NCBI RefSeq assembly: GCF_003991905.1
Contig: NZ_RSCL01000005.1
Span: 405,478 to 469,477 of the forward strand
DNA: 64,000 bases
Source: Dulcicalothrix desertica PCC 7102
GTDB lineage: Bacteria; Cyanobacteriota; Cyanobacteriia; Cyanobacteriales; Nostocaceae
Direction of reading: 5' to 3'
Part shown: positions 26,454-34,283 of the stretch, one piece after another
Numbering within the stretch: position 1 is the stretch's first letter
Layout of the letters: each line of letters opens with the position of its first letter
The notes under the pieces: generated by a model
What the model was told of the DNA's origin: nothing
Seen by the model: the letters and a program-made list of their open reading frames with translations, nothing else
Databases searched by the model: none
Made by a program: the position numbers and the translations under genes

Positions 26454-26618
26454 GAACATTCGGTACAATAGAAAGGCACAACAAAAATATTCCAATAAAT
26501 AAATCACCCATCTTGAATGAATGAATTACCTATCTTGTGGGATGGGCGTCCCGCCCGTCCTTTAATTGCTGCTTTGTACCGAACATTCGATACAATTTAA
26601 TTTACCGAACGTTTGGTA
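26454..26618. promoter_or_regulatory. Three TetR-type operators between divergent genes
   Basis: Three copies of one near-palindrome lie between the DsrE and TetR genes: GAACATTCGGTAC at 26454-26466 (half plus centre), TACCGAACATTCGATA at 26577-26592, and TACCGAACGTTTGGTA at 26603-26618. The motif occurs nowhere else that I noticed. The arrangement fits an autoregulated TetR repressor that also controls the DsrE-PNPOx operon. A half MITE arm (26529-26561) separates the two operator groups. Confidence 0.75.
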
Positions 26619-26648
26619 CAATGTCAATAGGTTAGAGGAAAAAAATCA

Positions 26649-27197
26649 ATGGATAAAATTGAAGCATCGCGAAGGTTAGTAAACGTGTTTCGCCAGTACG
26701 GTTACGAAGGTGCAACTTTATCCCGCATCTCAAAAGCAACGGGGTTAGGTCGTGCAAGTCTTTACCATCACTTTCCTAATGGAAAACAAGGGATGGCAGA
26801 GGCGGTATTAGAGTATGTAAACCAGTGGTTTAATGAAACAGTTCTCAATCCTCTGCGCGTTGGGGGTGAACCACTAGAACGTATTCAGGCGATGAACTCT
26901 AGCCTCAAACAGTTTTACAATTGTGGGCAAGATGCGTGTTTATTAGCGGTGTTTAGTCTTGGTGAGTCAGATGATTTATTTCACAAGCAGGTAAGTCAGG
27001 CATTAAATGCTTGGATTGATAGTTTAGCGCAGGTACTACAAGAAGCAGGATTGTCAGAAACACAGGCACGTCAAAGAGCAGAAGATGCTGTGATGCAAAT
27101 TCAAGGCGCCTTAGTTTTAACGCGGGGACTTAATAGCACTCTTCCGTTTGAAAGGGTGTTACAGGAACTTCCAAATCGGCTTTTACAAATTATTTAG
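26649..27197 (+). CDS. TetR-family transcriptional regulator
   Basis: A 182-residue regulator. The N-terminal helix-turn-helix is clear (YGYEGATLSRISKATGLGRASLYHHFPNGKQGMAEAV). The C-terminal half (NCGQDACLLAVFSLGES, DAVMQIQGALVLTRG) matches the LmrA/YxaF-like ligand-binding type. It is divergent from the DsrE-PNPOx operon and has operators just upstream of its own start, so negative autoregulation is likely. The inducer is unknown. Confidence 0.9.
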   Translation: MDKIEASRRLVNVFRQYGYEGATLSRISKATGLGRASLYHHFPNGKQGMAEAVLEYVNQWFNETVLNPLRVGGEPLERIQAMNSSLKQFYNCGQDACLLAVFSLGESDDLFHKQVSQALNAWIDSLAQVLQEAGLSETQARQRAEDAVMQIQGALVLTRGLNSTLPFERVLQELPNRLLQII

Positions 27198-27228
27198 ATA
27201 AAACGTTAGCGCGCGTTCCAAATTACAA

Positions 27229-27260
27229 AAATCTGCACCGATTTCACTCAGTGCAGATTT
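27229..27260 (-). terminator. Rho-independent terminator between convergent genes
   Basis: A 10-bp stem AAATCTGCAC / GTGCAGATTT with a 12-base loop. Read on the minus strand it is followed by a T run (GATTTTTG), so it best serves the small gene at 27285-27632. It may also stop transcription coming from the TetR gene. Confidence 0.65.
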
Positions 27261-27284
27261 AGAGATTGAATCGGATGTTAACTA

Positions 27285-27632
27285 TTACTGTTCGGCATTA
27301 GCACTTCTTTCAGCAGTGTCAGGGTATACTGAGCCGAAATCTTTTACAGCTTCTGCGGATTGTTTGCCTATTCTTTGAATTCTTTCACCAGGAGCGTCTT
27401 CGGTTTCGCGAGCTTCTTTATTCCACTCTCCGGTTGTTTTAGGTCTTTCGGAATCATCTTGATGTACTATTTCGTTAATCTTATTGGTTATGGCTTTGCT
27501 ACTATTTTGAGGAGCGACGTTTGTTGTCAGTAGTACAAACCCAATTAGAGCAACAGCTAGAAAACGCTTTACTTGAAATTGTTTAAGCACGTGGTTGATG
27601 TGAGAGATTGTGCTTGAAATTAAATTCGCCAT
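27285..27632 (-). CDS. Small exported or membrane-anchored hypothetical protein
   Basis: A 115-residue protein. A basic N-terminus is followed by a hydrophobic segment VKRFLAVALIGFVLLTTNVAP, a signal peptide or single anchor. The remaining 70 residues are very polar (HQDDSERPKTTGEWNKEARE, APGERIQRIGKQSAEAV). It resembles small stress-related cyanobacterial proteins in plan, but I cannot name a family. Its terminator is the hairpin at 27229-27260. Confidence 0.6.
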   Translation of the reverse strand: MANLISSTISHINHVLKQFQVKRFLAVALIGFVLLTTNVAPQNSSKAITNKINEIVHQDDSERPKTTGEWNKEARETEDAPGERIQRIGKQSAEAVKDFGSVYPDTAERSANAEQ

Positions 27633-27848
27633 GACTTGACTCCGTTAGTTCATTCTTAAATACTTCTTAAGATTAGTTGTAAAAAGGTAATCATTCCTCT
27701 AGCAGAAGTCATAACTTTGGTATAGGGCGATTGTAACTTTCTTCCAAATCCTATGCATCTTACGATATGCAGAGGGCTTTATTAGCTAAAATGTCAATAC
27801 TACCCAGTGCTGATAATAGCAAAATCAACTTTATACTGTTGAGACGCT

Positions 27849-28601
27849 TCAAATCTGCGCCATGCCACCATCAATAAACAGTTCGATACCGTTCACAAAG
27901 CTACTGTCGTCTGAGGCGAGAAAGACAACGGCTTTGGCGATCTCATCGGGCGTGCCTACTCGTTCGAGTGGAATTTTGCTAGTTTGGCTTTCCACGAATT
28001 TCTGTACCTGCTCCTCGCTCAGTCCCATGAGATTGTAGCCAGGAGTAGGCACTATGCCAGGGCTGATGGCGTTAACCCTAATTTTGCGTTCTTTGAGGTC
28101 GAGTGTCCAGTTGCGTGCAAATGAGCGCACGGCGGCTTTGGTGGCACTGTACACGCTCAAAGCTTGGGCGCCCTTGATGGAAGAAATCGAGGCATTCAGG
28201 ATTATGGAAGCACCCTCTGTTAATAGAGGCAACGCTTTCTGCACGGTGAAAAGTAAACCTTTAACGTTAGTATTGAAAATCTTGTCAAAGTGTTTTTCGG
28301 TAATCGATCCGAGCGGTGCAAATTCTACACTGCCAGCATTAGCAAAAAGCACATCAAGGCGCCCTTGCTCTTGCTCGACTATAGCAACCACCCGATCTAG
28401 GTCTGTCAGGTTTGAGACATCCCCCCTAATAGCGGTGACGTTCTTACCAATCTTCTCTACGGCAGCATCAAGACTATCTTGACGACGACCAGTGATGAAA
28501 ACGTAGGCGCCTGACTCAACAAACCGTTGGGCTGTGGCAAGTCCAATACCGCTATTGCCTCCAGTAATGAGTGCAACCTTACCTGCTAGTTTCTCTGTCA
28601 T
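27849..28601 (-). CDS. Short-chain dehydrogenase/reductase (SDR)
   Basis: A 250-residue classical SDR: TGGNSGIG cofactor loop, NAGS, catalytic Ser in ILNASISSIKG, YSATKAA for YxxxK, and the C-terminal ASDDSSFVNGIELFIDGG. It is close to the 3-oxoacyl reductase-like/glucose dehydrogenase-like SDRs often annotated as oxidoreductases of unknown substrate. It starts 9 bp after the stop of a second SDR gene, so both are co-transcribed. By eye, base composition is a little richer in GC than the flanks, which may indicate transfer. Confidence 0.9.
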   Translation of the reverse strand: MTEKLAGKVALITGGNSGIGLATAQRFVESGAYVFITGRRQDSLDAAVEKIGKNVTAIRGDVSNLTDLDRVVAIVEQEQGRLDVLFANAGSVEFAPLGSITEKHFDKIFNTNVKGLLFTVQKALPLLTEGASIILNASISSIKGAQALSVYSATKAAVRSFARNWTLDLKERKIRVNAISPGIVPTPGYNLMGLSEEQVQKFVESQTSKIPLERVGTPDEIAKAVVFLASDDSSFVNGIELFIDGGMAQI

Positions 28602-28610
28602 AAAATACCT

Positions 28611-29342
28611 CTAAGATGCTGTCCACCCGCCATCAACCTCAATTATTTGCCCTGTCACATAACCGCATGTAGCAAGGAAAAATGCTGCATCTGCCACCTC
28701 ATTACTTTTACCTGAGCGCTGAAGCGGAACTGTGGCTTTGATTGAGGAAACAAAATTTTCCAACTCTTCCTTTGACAAATTAGATTGGATGTTTGTGTCT
28801 TCGATGTATCCCGGTGAGATAGCATTTACACGGATGCCTCTAGGAGCTAGCTCAACTGCAAGGGCACGTGCCATTGAGTTAACAGCACCACAAAGGGCAG
28901 AACCTGCACTATAGTAGGGCAGCCCGACTCTGGCTGCAATTCCAGAGCAGAAGATAATAACACTCCCCGGTGGCATTTTAGGTACTGCATAGTGCGCTGC
29001 TGCTAGTTGACCAAAGAACCGTCCTTCAAAAAGAGATTTTGCTTGTTCCATTGGTACCGTATCAACTGCACCAAAAATTGCTGCACCAGCACAAGTCACA
29101 AGAATATCCACTTGAGAGAGTCCCTCAAAAAGCCGCTGTACCTGTTCAAAATCAGACACATCGGTCGGAATTGCAACAGCTGCGTCTCCGATGCTTTGAG
29201 CTGAATAAGCCAAGCGTTGCTGTTGTCTGCTTGCCAAAATGACTTTTGCCCCAGCACTTGCAAAACGTCTTGCTATTGCGTAACCAATTCCCGTAGCTCC
29301 TCCTGTTACAACAGCAACTTTTCCTCTAAGCATTTCTTCCAT
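28611..29342 (-). CDS. Short-chain dehydrogenase/reductase (SDR)
   Basis: A 243-residue SDR, first gene of a two-SDR unit. It shows TGGATGIG, VTCAGA in place of NNAG, IIFCSGIA with the catalytic serine, YSAGSALCG where the YxxxK lysine is replaced (Y-S-A-G-S), and TGQIIEVDGG. The missing lysine at the usual YxxxK position is unusual and questions normal SDR catalysis. It and the downstream SDR are clearly different in sequence, so this is not a recent duplication. Confidence 0.85.
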   Translation of the reverse strand: MEEMLRGKVAVVTGGATGIGYAIARRFASAGAKVILASRQQQRLAYSAQSIGDAAVAIPTDVSDFEQVQRLFEGLSQVDILVTCAGAAIFGAVDTVPMEQAKSLFEGRFFGQLAAAHYAVPKMPPGSVIIFCSGIAARVGLPYYSAGSALCGAVNSMARALAVELAPRGIRVNAISPGYIEDTNIQSNLSKEELENFVSSIKATVPLQRSGKSNEVADAAFFLATCGYVTGQIIEVDGGWTAS

Positions 29343-29463
29343 ACGGTTTCCTTGAACGCAGTATCAATTTTTCTTGAACTTTAGAAGAATGAAAATACTT
29401 TATAGGCATTCTACCTTTATATACTTAACATGCTTGTCATGCTTAATTGTAATTTGTTTCAGA

Positions 29464-29550
29464 CTAAGCAAGCTTTGTGCGCTCTGAACCGCGATTGCGT
29501 CTTCGAGAGCGACGCTTGTTCCAAAAAAGCTTTGTATACCATGATTTCAT
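29464..29550 (-). CDS. Possible 28-residue Arg-rich peptide
   Basis: An ATG frame of 28 codons whose product begins MKSWYTKLFWNKRRSRRRNR and ends in EERTKLA-like polar residues (SERTKLA). About a third of residues are Arg or Lys. It lies 120 bp upstream of the SDR pair on the same strand. There is only a weak AGG before the start and no recognised family, so it may be chance. If real it could be a nucleic-acid-binding or leader peptide. Confidence 0.2.
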   Translation of the reverse strand: MKSWYTKLFWNKRRSRRRNRGSERTKLA

Positions 29551-30199
29551 CCTAATTAAATATTTACTTACAGTTCTAAACTTGGTTATTAAAATATAGG
29601 TGTGAACTATATGTGTTTATGCAGTTTTTAAAAAGACATGTCACAAAAATTTGAATAACAATCATGAAAAGCTTTTTACTTTTTAAATAACTATACGTTT
29701 TGTATCTATTTAAGACAAATGTTTGTAAAACGCCGAGACTATAACGCAAAGGATTAGTTTGCGCTCAAGAATGCTTACCCTGAAAGGCGCCTGAACTGAT
29801 GAAATAGTCAACTAGGGTAGGCAGGTGCCTGTTTTAAACTAGTAATTTGGCATTCAAAACTTAATAATCTGTTGTGACACTTTGATAAAAGCTTTCTGCA
29901 ATTCTCCCTTAAAAGGGCGCCCCGGAAGTGCGGAATGTGGGTTCCAATCATCCCCCCAGCCTTTGTTTGGGCATAATTGCGCCAAAGTTGCTCAAATCCG
30001 GCGTACAAATGGACGGGCTTTCCTGCCCATCCTACAAGAATTTCAGCTTATAAATTTGTACCTCCGGAACTTGCAAACTGCTGTAAGTTTAGTTGTCTCC
30101 ATTCAATTATTTTTTACAGCGAGTGGGGAATATTCCCAAGCTGTCTTATGAATCTTTGGGTTGTACTGAGGAAATAATCGAAAGCCCTTCTAAACCCAT

Positions 30200-30338
30200 A
30201 TCAAAAGAAAGTTCGTCAATAACTCCAATTTCAGTAGTTTATCCTCAGAAACGACATCTCTCAGCTAAAATTCGTGCTTTCATCGATTTTATGAGCGAGT
30301 TAATGAAACAACTTCGGCAGCAAAAAATTGTTGAGTAA
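30200..30338 (+). pseudogene. LysR-type regulator, C-terminal fragment
   Basis: The frame ends with VVYPQKRHLSAKIRAFIDFM, the characteristic C-terminal end of LysR-type regulators (YPxxRHLSxKVRxFIDF). No helix-turn-helix or effector domain precedes it; upstream codons are unrelated. It is the tail of a deleted gene. Confidence 0.65.
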
Positions 30339-30966
30339 AACTAGTACTTCATTTAATTAATTTTGGTTGGTAGAGAGTGCAACGGATGTGAAACGGATGT
30401 AACGGATGTAACGGATAGTTGATTCGTTATTTGAAGGCGCTGCAAAATAAAATCTTGTTTGCAACAAATAAATCATCCGTTACATCCGTTGTATCTGTTG
30501 CTAACCAACTCATCAAAACTTTTGACATAAAGCACTAGTACTCCATGCCATTATTTTTGGCGGTATTAAAAATAACTGTAGGCTCATGGCATCTCGCCTG
30601 ACCGAAAGCACAGGCGGGACCTGTGATAAATATGCCTGTGTGGGGAAGATCGAGCTAGGAGAAAGCTTATAATCTATTAATATTCAAGGTATTAGGTAAT
30701 TATTGGCACTTTAAAAAACTTGAAAATGCGGTGATGCGAGAAACCGTAGGCACACCTTTATATAAGGACTTCGACAAAGCAAAACTGCTACGATACAAAA
30801 TATTACAGCAGCATTGTAGATAGGTCTGAATGAAGTTAAAGATGTCTATCTTGAGGAGGAAGTAAAAATCATATTTACTTATCTAAAAGCAGCAAAGCAT
30901 CAAAAGAAATCTACCCAAATGTTACCTAATATCACTAAATAAAAGTTGAAAAAGGAGATTTTAATT

Positions 30967-31200
30967 ATGTCTCAGACAAGTGTTGCTGAATTTTTAACAG
31001 CTGCTAAACAAGATGAAGGCTTAAGACAAAAACTTCAAACCGCGATGGATGCAAAAAGCTGCATCGATATTGCTGAAGATGTTGGCTATGACTTTACTGC
31101 CGAAGAATTGGAAGCAGAACTTAACAAGATGCCTGAAGAAGAAGTAGCAGGAATCATCAATCCGGGTATTTCTCCGCGACGACATATTGAACCGCGTTGA
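30967..31200 (+). CDS. Nif11-like leader peptide family protein
   Basis: A 77-residue protein of the Nif11 family (SVAEFLTAAKQDEGLRQKLQ, DIAEDVGYDFTAEELEAEL). Nif11 proteins are either precursors of ribosomally made, modified peptides or small proteins found near nitrogen-fixation genes. The tail after EEEVAG is only INPGISPRRHIEPR, with no Cys or Ser/Thr-rich core and no glycine pair, so a classical lanthipeptide or proteusin precursor is unlikely. The ATG at 30967 is preceded by AAAGGAG at good spacing; the ATG at 30946 is not. No modification enzyme is adjacent. Confidence 0.85.
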   Translation: MSQTSVAEFLTAAKQDEGLRQKLQTAMDAKSCIDIAEDVGYDFTAEELEAELNKMPEEEVAGIINPGISPRRHIEPR

Positions 31201-31352
31201 AAAGACCTACGGTGTACAAACAAATCTTTTAAAGTTGCTTTGGTACTAAATTACCCATAGCTAATGTGTGTACATCGTAGCTTAAAAAGAGGCTCCAAGG
31301 TAACTATTACATGAGCTTTTCTTCAAAAAAGTGCAACTGTAGAAGGTTAAAA

Positions 31353-31406
31353 AATGAGTCAACGAAAAGTTGCAGTAGTTATGGGTGCTGAACCAGGTTT
31401 AGGCGC
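31353..31406 (+). pseudogene. SDR N-terminal fragment
   Basis: From the ATG at 31353 the frame reads MSQRKVAVVMGAEPGLGA, the start and cofactor loop of a short-chain dehydrogenase, then breaks at GGCGCC (31401-31406) into the 3' end of the convergent amidotransferase gene. Only 18 codons survive; a deletion fused the two genes tail to head. Confidence 0.7.
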
Positions 31407-32134
31407 CTGTTTTGATTTCTAATTTTTCTAACACGCGCAGTTTCAACTAAAGCTTCAAAAATACGCAACTGTTGTGGGTTATCAATTGCAAGTTCCGGAT
31501 GCCATTGCACTCCAATAGCCCAAGGGTGATATTCACATTCTATAGCTTCAACTACACCATCAATAGCGCGCGCGGCAAGGCGCCATCCAGTAGGTAAAGT
31601 ACGTATTGATTGGTGATGCATTGAGACAACTTCCACAGTTGTTGCTTCCATAATTGAGGCAAGATGACTTTGAGGGTTAATAGCAACTTGGTGTTTAACG
31701 CTCTCTTCTGAATCTCCTGTATGCACTACCAATTTACCAAACTCCAATGGAATATGAGAGATAAGACTGGCGCCACAAGAAACAGCCATGACAGCAAGAC
31801 CTCGGCAAATGCCCAACATAGGGATATCACTGCTACTAGCTTGATTAAAAAGTTTTAATTCAAAAGCATCGCGAGTGCTGTCAACAGAAGAAATAGCTGG
31901 ATGATACTCGCCATTATAAGTTGCTGGGTCTAAGTCGCCACCACCAGAAAAAATTAAACCATCCACAACTTCTAAAATTGCAGCACTTTCTTCTGGTTGA
32001 CCAGGGGGTAATAAGATAGGCAAACCACCACAACGACGTATTGCTTGTACAAATGTATTTTTTACGTGATACTGACCATCTTCATTTTGATTAAATGTAG
32101 TAATACCGATAGTAGGTTGTGTCGATTTGTTCAT
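31379..32134 (-). CDS. Class I glutamine amidotransferase-like (peptidase C26, PuuD-like)
   Basis: A 251-residue protein of the gamma-glutamyl-gamma-aminobutyrate hydrolase type. Features: GITTFNQNEDGQYHV start, the SGGGDLDPATY oxyanion region, the nucleophile in MLGICRGLAVMAV, and the His/Glu pair in GVQWHPELA. It would hydrolyse gamma-glutamyl amides in polyamine or related catabolism. I chose the ATG at 32134 (MNKSTQPTIGIT); the longer frame adds an unlikely leader. The last 10 or so codons (RRLNLVQHP) are read from the fused SDR remnant. A fossil copy lies at 22597-22893. Confidence 0.88.
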   Translation of the reverse strand: MNKSTQPTIGITTFNQNEDGQYHVKNTFVQAIRRCGGLPILLPPGQPEESAAILEVVDGLIFSGGGDLDPATYNGEYHPAISSVDSTRDAFELKLFNQASSSDIPMLGICRGLAVMAVSCGASLISHIPLEFGKLVVHTGDSEESVKHQVAINPQSHLASIMEATTVEVVSMHHQSIRTLPTGWRLAARAIDGVVEAIECEYHPWAIGVQWHPELAIDNPQQLRIFEALVETARVRKIRNQNRRLNLVQHP

Positions 32135-32467
32135 AGAGTTAACTCTTAAGCAAGCTACATCTAGCTTGACAAACAAAAATGACAACAATATGTCAAACTT
32201 ATGTTGACGCACACTTAATATATCTTTGCACATCATCAGTGAATATACTGGCGACTATCATGTTACGCAAAGTTATTATTACCGATGTCTAAATATAAAA
32301 ATAATTCATCATATTCCTTAAAAGAAGCTAAATATTTAAAAATAATAAAGATTTTTCCAATTAAGCATTTTCTTTAGACAATTATAAAATAAATATAAAA
32401 ACACAACTTCACCGATTTTTAGTATAATATTATACCTATTTATGCAAGATTAGAAAAGGGATTTATC
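32135..32467. promoter_or_regulatory. Divergent promoter region with conserved palindrome
   Basis: The palindrome TGACAACAATATGTCA (32180-32195) lies 46 bp upstream of the amidotransferase start. It is conserved at the same place in the fossil copy (22867-22882), one base changed. It is a candidate operator. The rest is AT-rich, presumably holding the promoter of the diguanylate cyclase gene. Confidence 0.5.
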
Positions 32468-34045
32468 ATGACAAAAGTGACTTTGAGAAAAATTACGAAT
32501 CTTAAAAAAGCCAGAACAATCGCTTCTCGCTATCCGAAATCAATTATCAAAGCTTCATATGGCATTATGATTATGGTTTTCATTTCACTTGCGGGTTTGG
32601 GAATTGCACAGTTATATGAGCAGGAATTAGAAGAAAAGCAACAAGACATAAATGTGAAAGCAGTTGATGTTGATGCATTGCTTAAAACTACCTTAAACAA
32701 TGTGATAGTAGTGCGTTCTCAAGCCGAATATTTGGCAAATCAACGTCAGACCAACATGAGTTTGTCACTTGCACCCCTTTTGCCTACAATTTATAAGCAG
32801 TTGCCAACAGAGGCAAGAATTCATTACACTTCGTCTTCGGGTACGCTTGATGTAATTTATCCAGCTATACCACCAATGACTCGTAAAGAAAATGTAGAAA
32901 CGTTTCAAAAAGCGATTCATCAAGAATTTATTACATCTGGAATAAAAAATAACCCTAGTCGTAAAGCTTATTTTACTAATCCTTATCAAGATATTTTGGG
33001 AAAGAAGCTAATAGTCACAGCTATTAGTCCTGTTTATGAAGGAAATCACCATCTTGGAAATATTGGCATAGATTTTCCTGTCTTAAGCTTAAATCGTTTT
33101 GTTAAAAAGCTTGGCGGTAAAAGTGCTATGATTTTGACAAGCGAAGGCAAAGTATTGAGTCATCCCAACTTGCAACCTCGCTATTTCAAGTCTGCTGAGT
33201 ATTTTATTTCAGATTTTAGCATTCGAGCAAAGTTAATCAAATTACTAAAAACAGGAAATAAGGGTCAAATTACTATCAATGGATATTTAATAACATATCA
33301 AAAATTAAACAATGCACCTTGGATGATTGTTAACATTGCACACAGAAAAACTTTAGTTAAAGATGTTATTCAAAAACAGTTACCAATAATTTTAGGAGTC
33401 ATACTTGGTATGACTATCGTTTTATTAATAAGTCTAAGAATTATAAATCAAGTATTTACACAATGTCAAAAAGCGCGTATGGTAGCAGAACTTGCAAACC
33501 AAGAGTTACAAAAAGCATTAACACAACTAGAACTCCTTGCATTAACTGATACATTGACAGGCGCCTGGAATCGCCTTTATTTTGAGGAGATAGTGTCTGC
33601 TGAAATAAATCGGCTTTCACGCCACAATCAATTATTATCACTTTTAATATTAGACATCGACCATTTCAAGAGCATCAATGACAACTATGGGCATCCAATT
33701 GGTGATTGTGTACTAGCTTCTTTAGCTCATTTGTTAAAGGAGAATATTCGTACATCGGATGTTTTGACTCGTTGGGGAGGTGAAGAATTTGTAATTCTTA
33801 CTCCCTCAACTTCTATCGCAGAAGCTTACGAATTGGCAGAAAGACTACGTTTAGTTATTGCGAAACACAGTTTTCCAGAAGTTGCAAACATCACAGTCAG
33901 TTTTGGAATTGCCCAGTTTCAAACTGCTGAAACTTTATACAATTGTTTTAAACGGGCTGATGATGCATTATATCACGCGAAAAAGAGCGGACGAAATACA
34001 GTGGTTGCGGCGCCTTCCATGTCTTTTGTATATCAATTAAAGTAG
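32468..34045 (+). CDS. Diguanylate cyclase with extracytoplasmic CACHE-type sensor
   Basis: A 525-residue membrane-bound GGDEF protein that makes cyclic di-GMP. There is one membrane segment near residues 28-48 (ASYGIMIMVFISLAGLGIA) and another near 306-326 (ILGVILGMTIVLLISL). Between them is an about 250-residue periplasmic domain of CACHE type (KAYFTNPYQDILGKKLIVTA, GNIGIDFPV). The GGDEF domain has LTDTLTGAWNRLYFE, DIDHFKSINDNYGH and the active-site RWGGEEF (about 435-441). An RxxD inhibitory site (RTSD) lies five residues before GGEEF, so product inhibition is expected. The ligand is unknown. Confidence 0.92.
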   Translation: MTKVTLRKITNLKKARTIASRYPKSIIKASYGIMIMVFISLAGLGIAQLYEQELEEKQQDINVKAVDVDALLKTTLNNVIVVRSQAEYLANQRQTNMSLSLAPLLPTIYKQLPTEARIHYTSSSGTLDVIYPAIPPMTRKENVETFQKAIHQEFITSGIKNNPSRKAYFTNPYQDILGKKLIVTAISPVYEGNHHLGNIGIDFPVLSLNRFVKKLGGKSAMILTSEGKVLSHPNLQPRYFKSAEYFISDFSIRAKLIKLLKTGNKGQITINGYLITYQKLNNAPWMIVNIAHRKTLVKDVIQKQLPIILGVILGMTIVLLISLRIINQVFTQCQKARMVAELANQELQKALTQLELLALTDTLTGAWNRLYFEEIVSAEINRLSRHNQLLSLLILDIDHFKSINDNYGHPIGDCVLASLAHLLKENIRTSDVLTRWGGEEFVILTPSTSIAEAYELAERLRLVIAKHSFPEVANITVSFGIAQFQTAETLYNCFKRADDALYHAKKSGRNTVVAAPSMSFVYQLK

Positions 34046-34283
34046 CTTGCAAGTTGAGTTTTTACTATTTAATCTAAAAAATATAGTTCAAAAATGTATT
34101 TAAATTGACTATTTTATTATCGGCGCCTCTAATAGATAAATTCTATAAGCTATATATAGTAAGCTTTGTGGAGTATGAGCTTGTCAAAGTTAATAATTAT
34201 TGGCGCCTGGATATAATTGAATTTAGGCTAAAAAATATCTTTGAAAAACTTTAACGTTAAAAAAGCTTGGCGCCTGTTGGCTT

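Larger units (their letters stand above)
29343..30966. other. 1.6-kb gene-poor, repeat-rich stretch
   Basis: No intact gene of normal size. Contents seen: a possible 28-codon Arg-rich frame (29464-29550), a repeat arm near 30009-30033 (GGACGGGCTTTCCTGCCCAT), the tail of a LysR gene (about 30200-30338), tandem ACGGATGTA units (30377-30416) facing their inverse CATCCGTTACATCCGTT (30474-30490), and short inverted repeats near 30546-30615. It looks like a graveyard of deletions and insertions. Confidence 0.6.

Noticed and set aside
29808..30177. Three overlapping frames of 66-89 codons in the gene-poor stretch
   Set aside because: They contradict each other on both strands, contain repeat arms and show no recognisable domain.
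30377..30490. Tandem ACGGATGTA units as iterons of a replication origin
   Set aside because: Only about four units, facing an inverted set, with no rep gene or DnaA boxes recognised; more likely repeat debris.
34046..34283. Search for a xis recombinase or second recombination repeat beside the nifD break
   Set aside because: This 238-bp gap holds three GGCGCC palindromes and no coding frame; no recombinase was found anywhere in the window.
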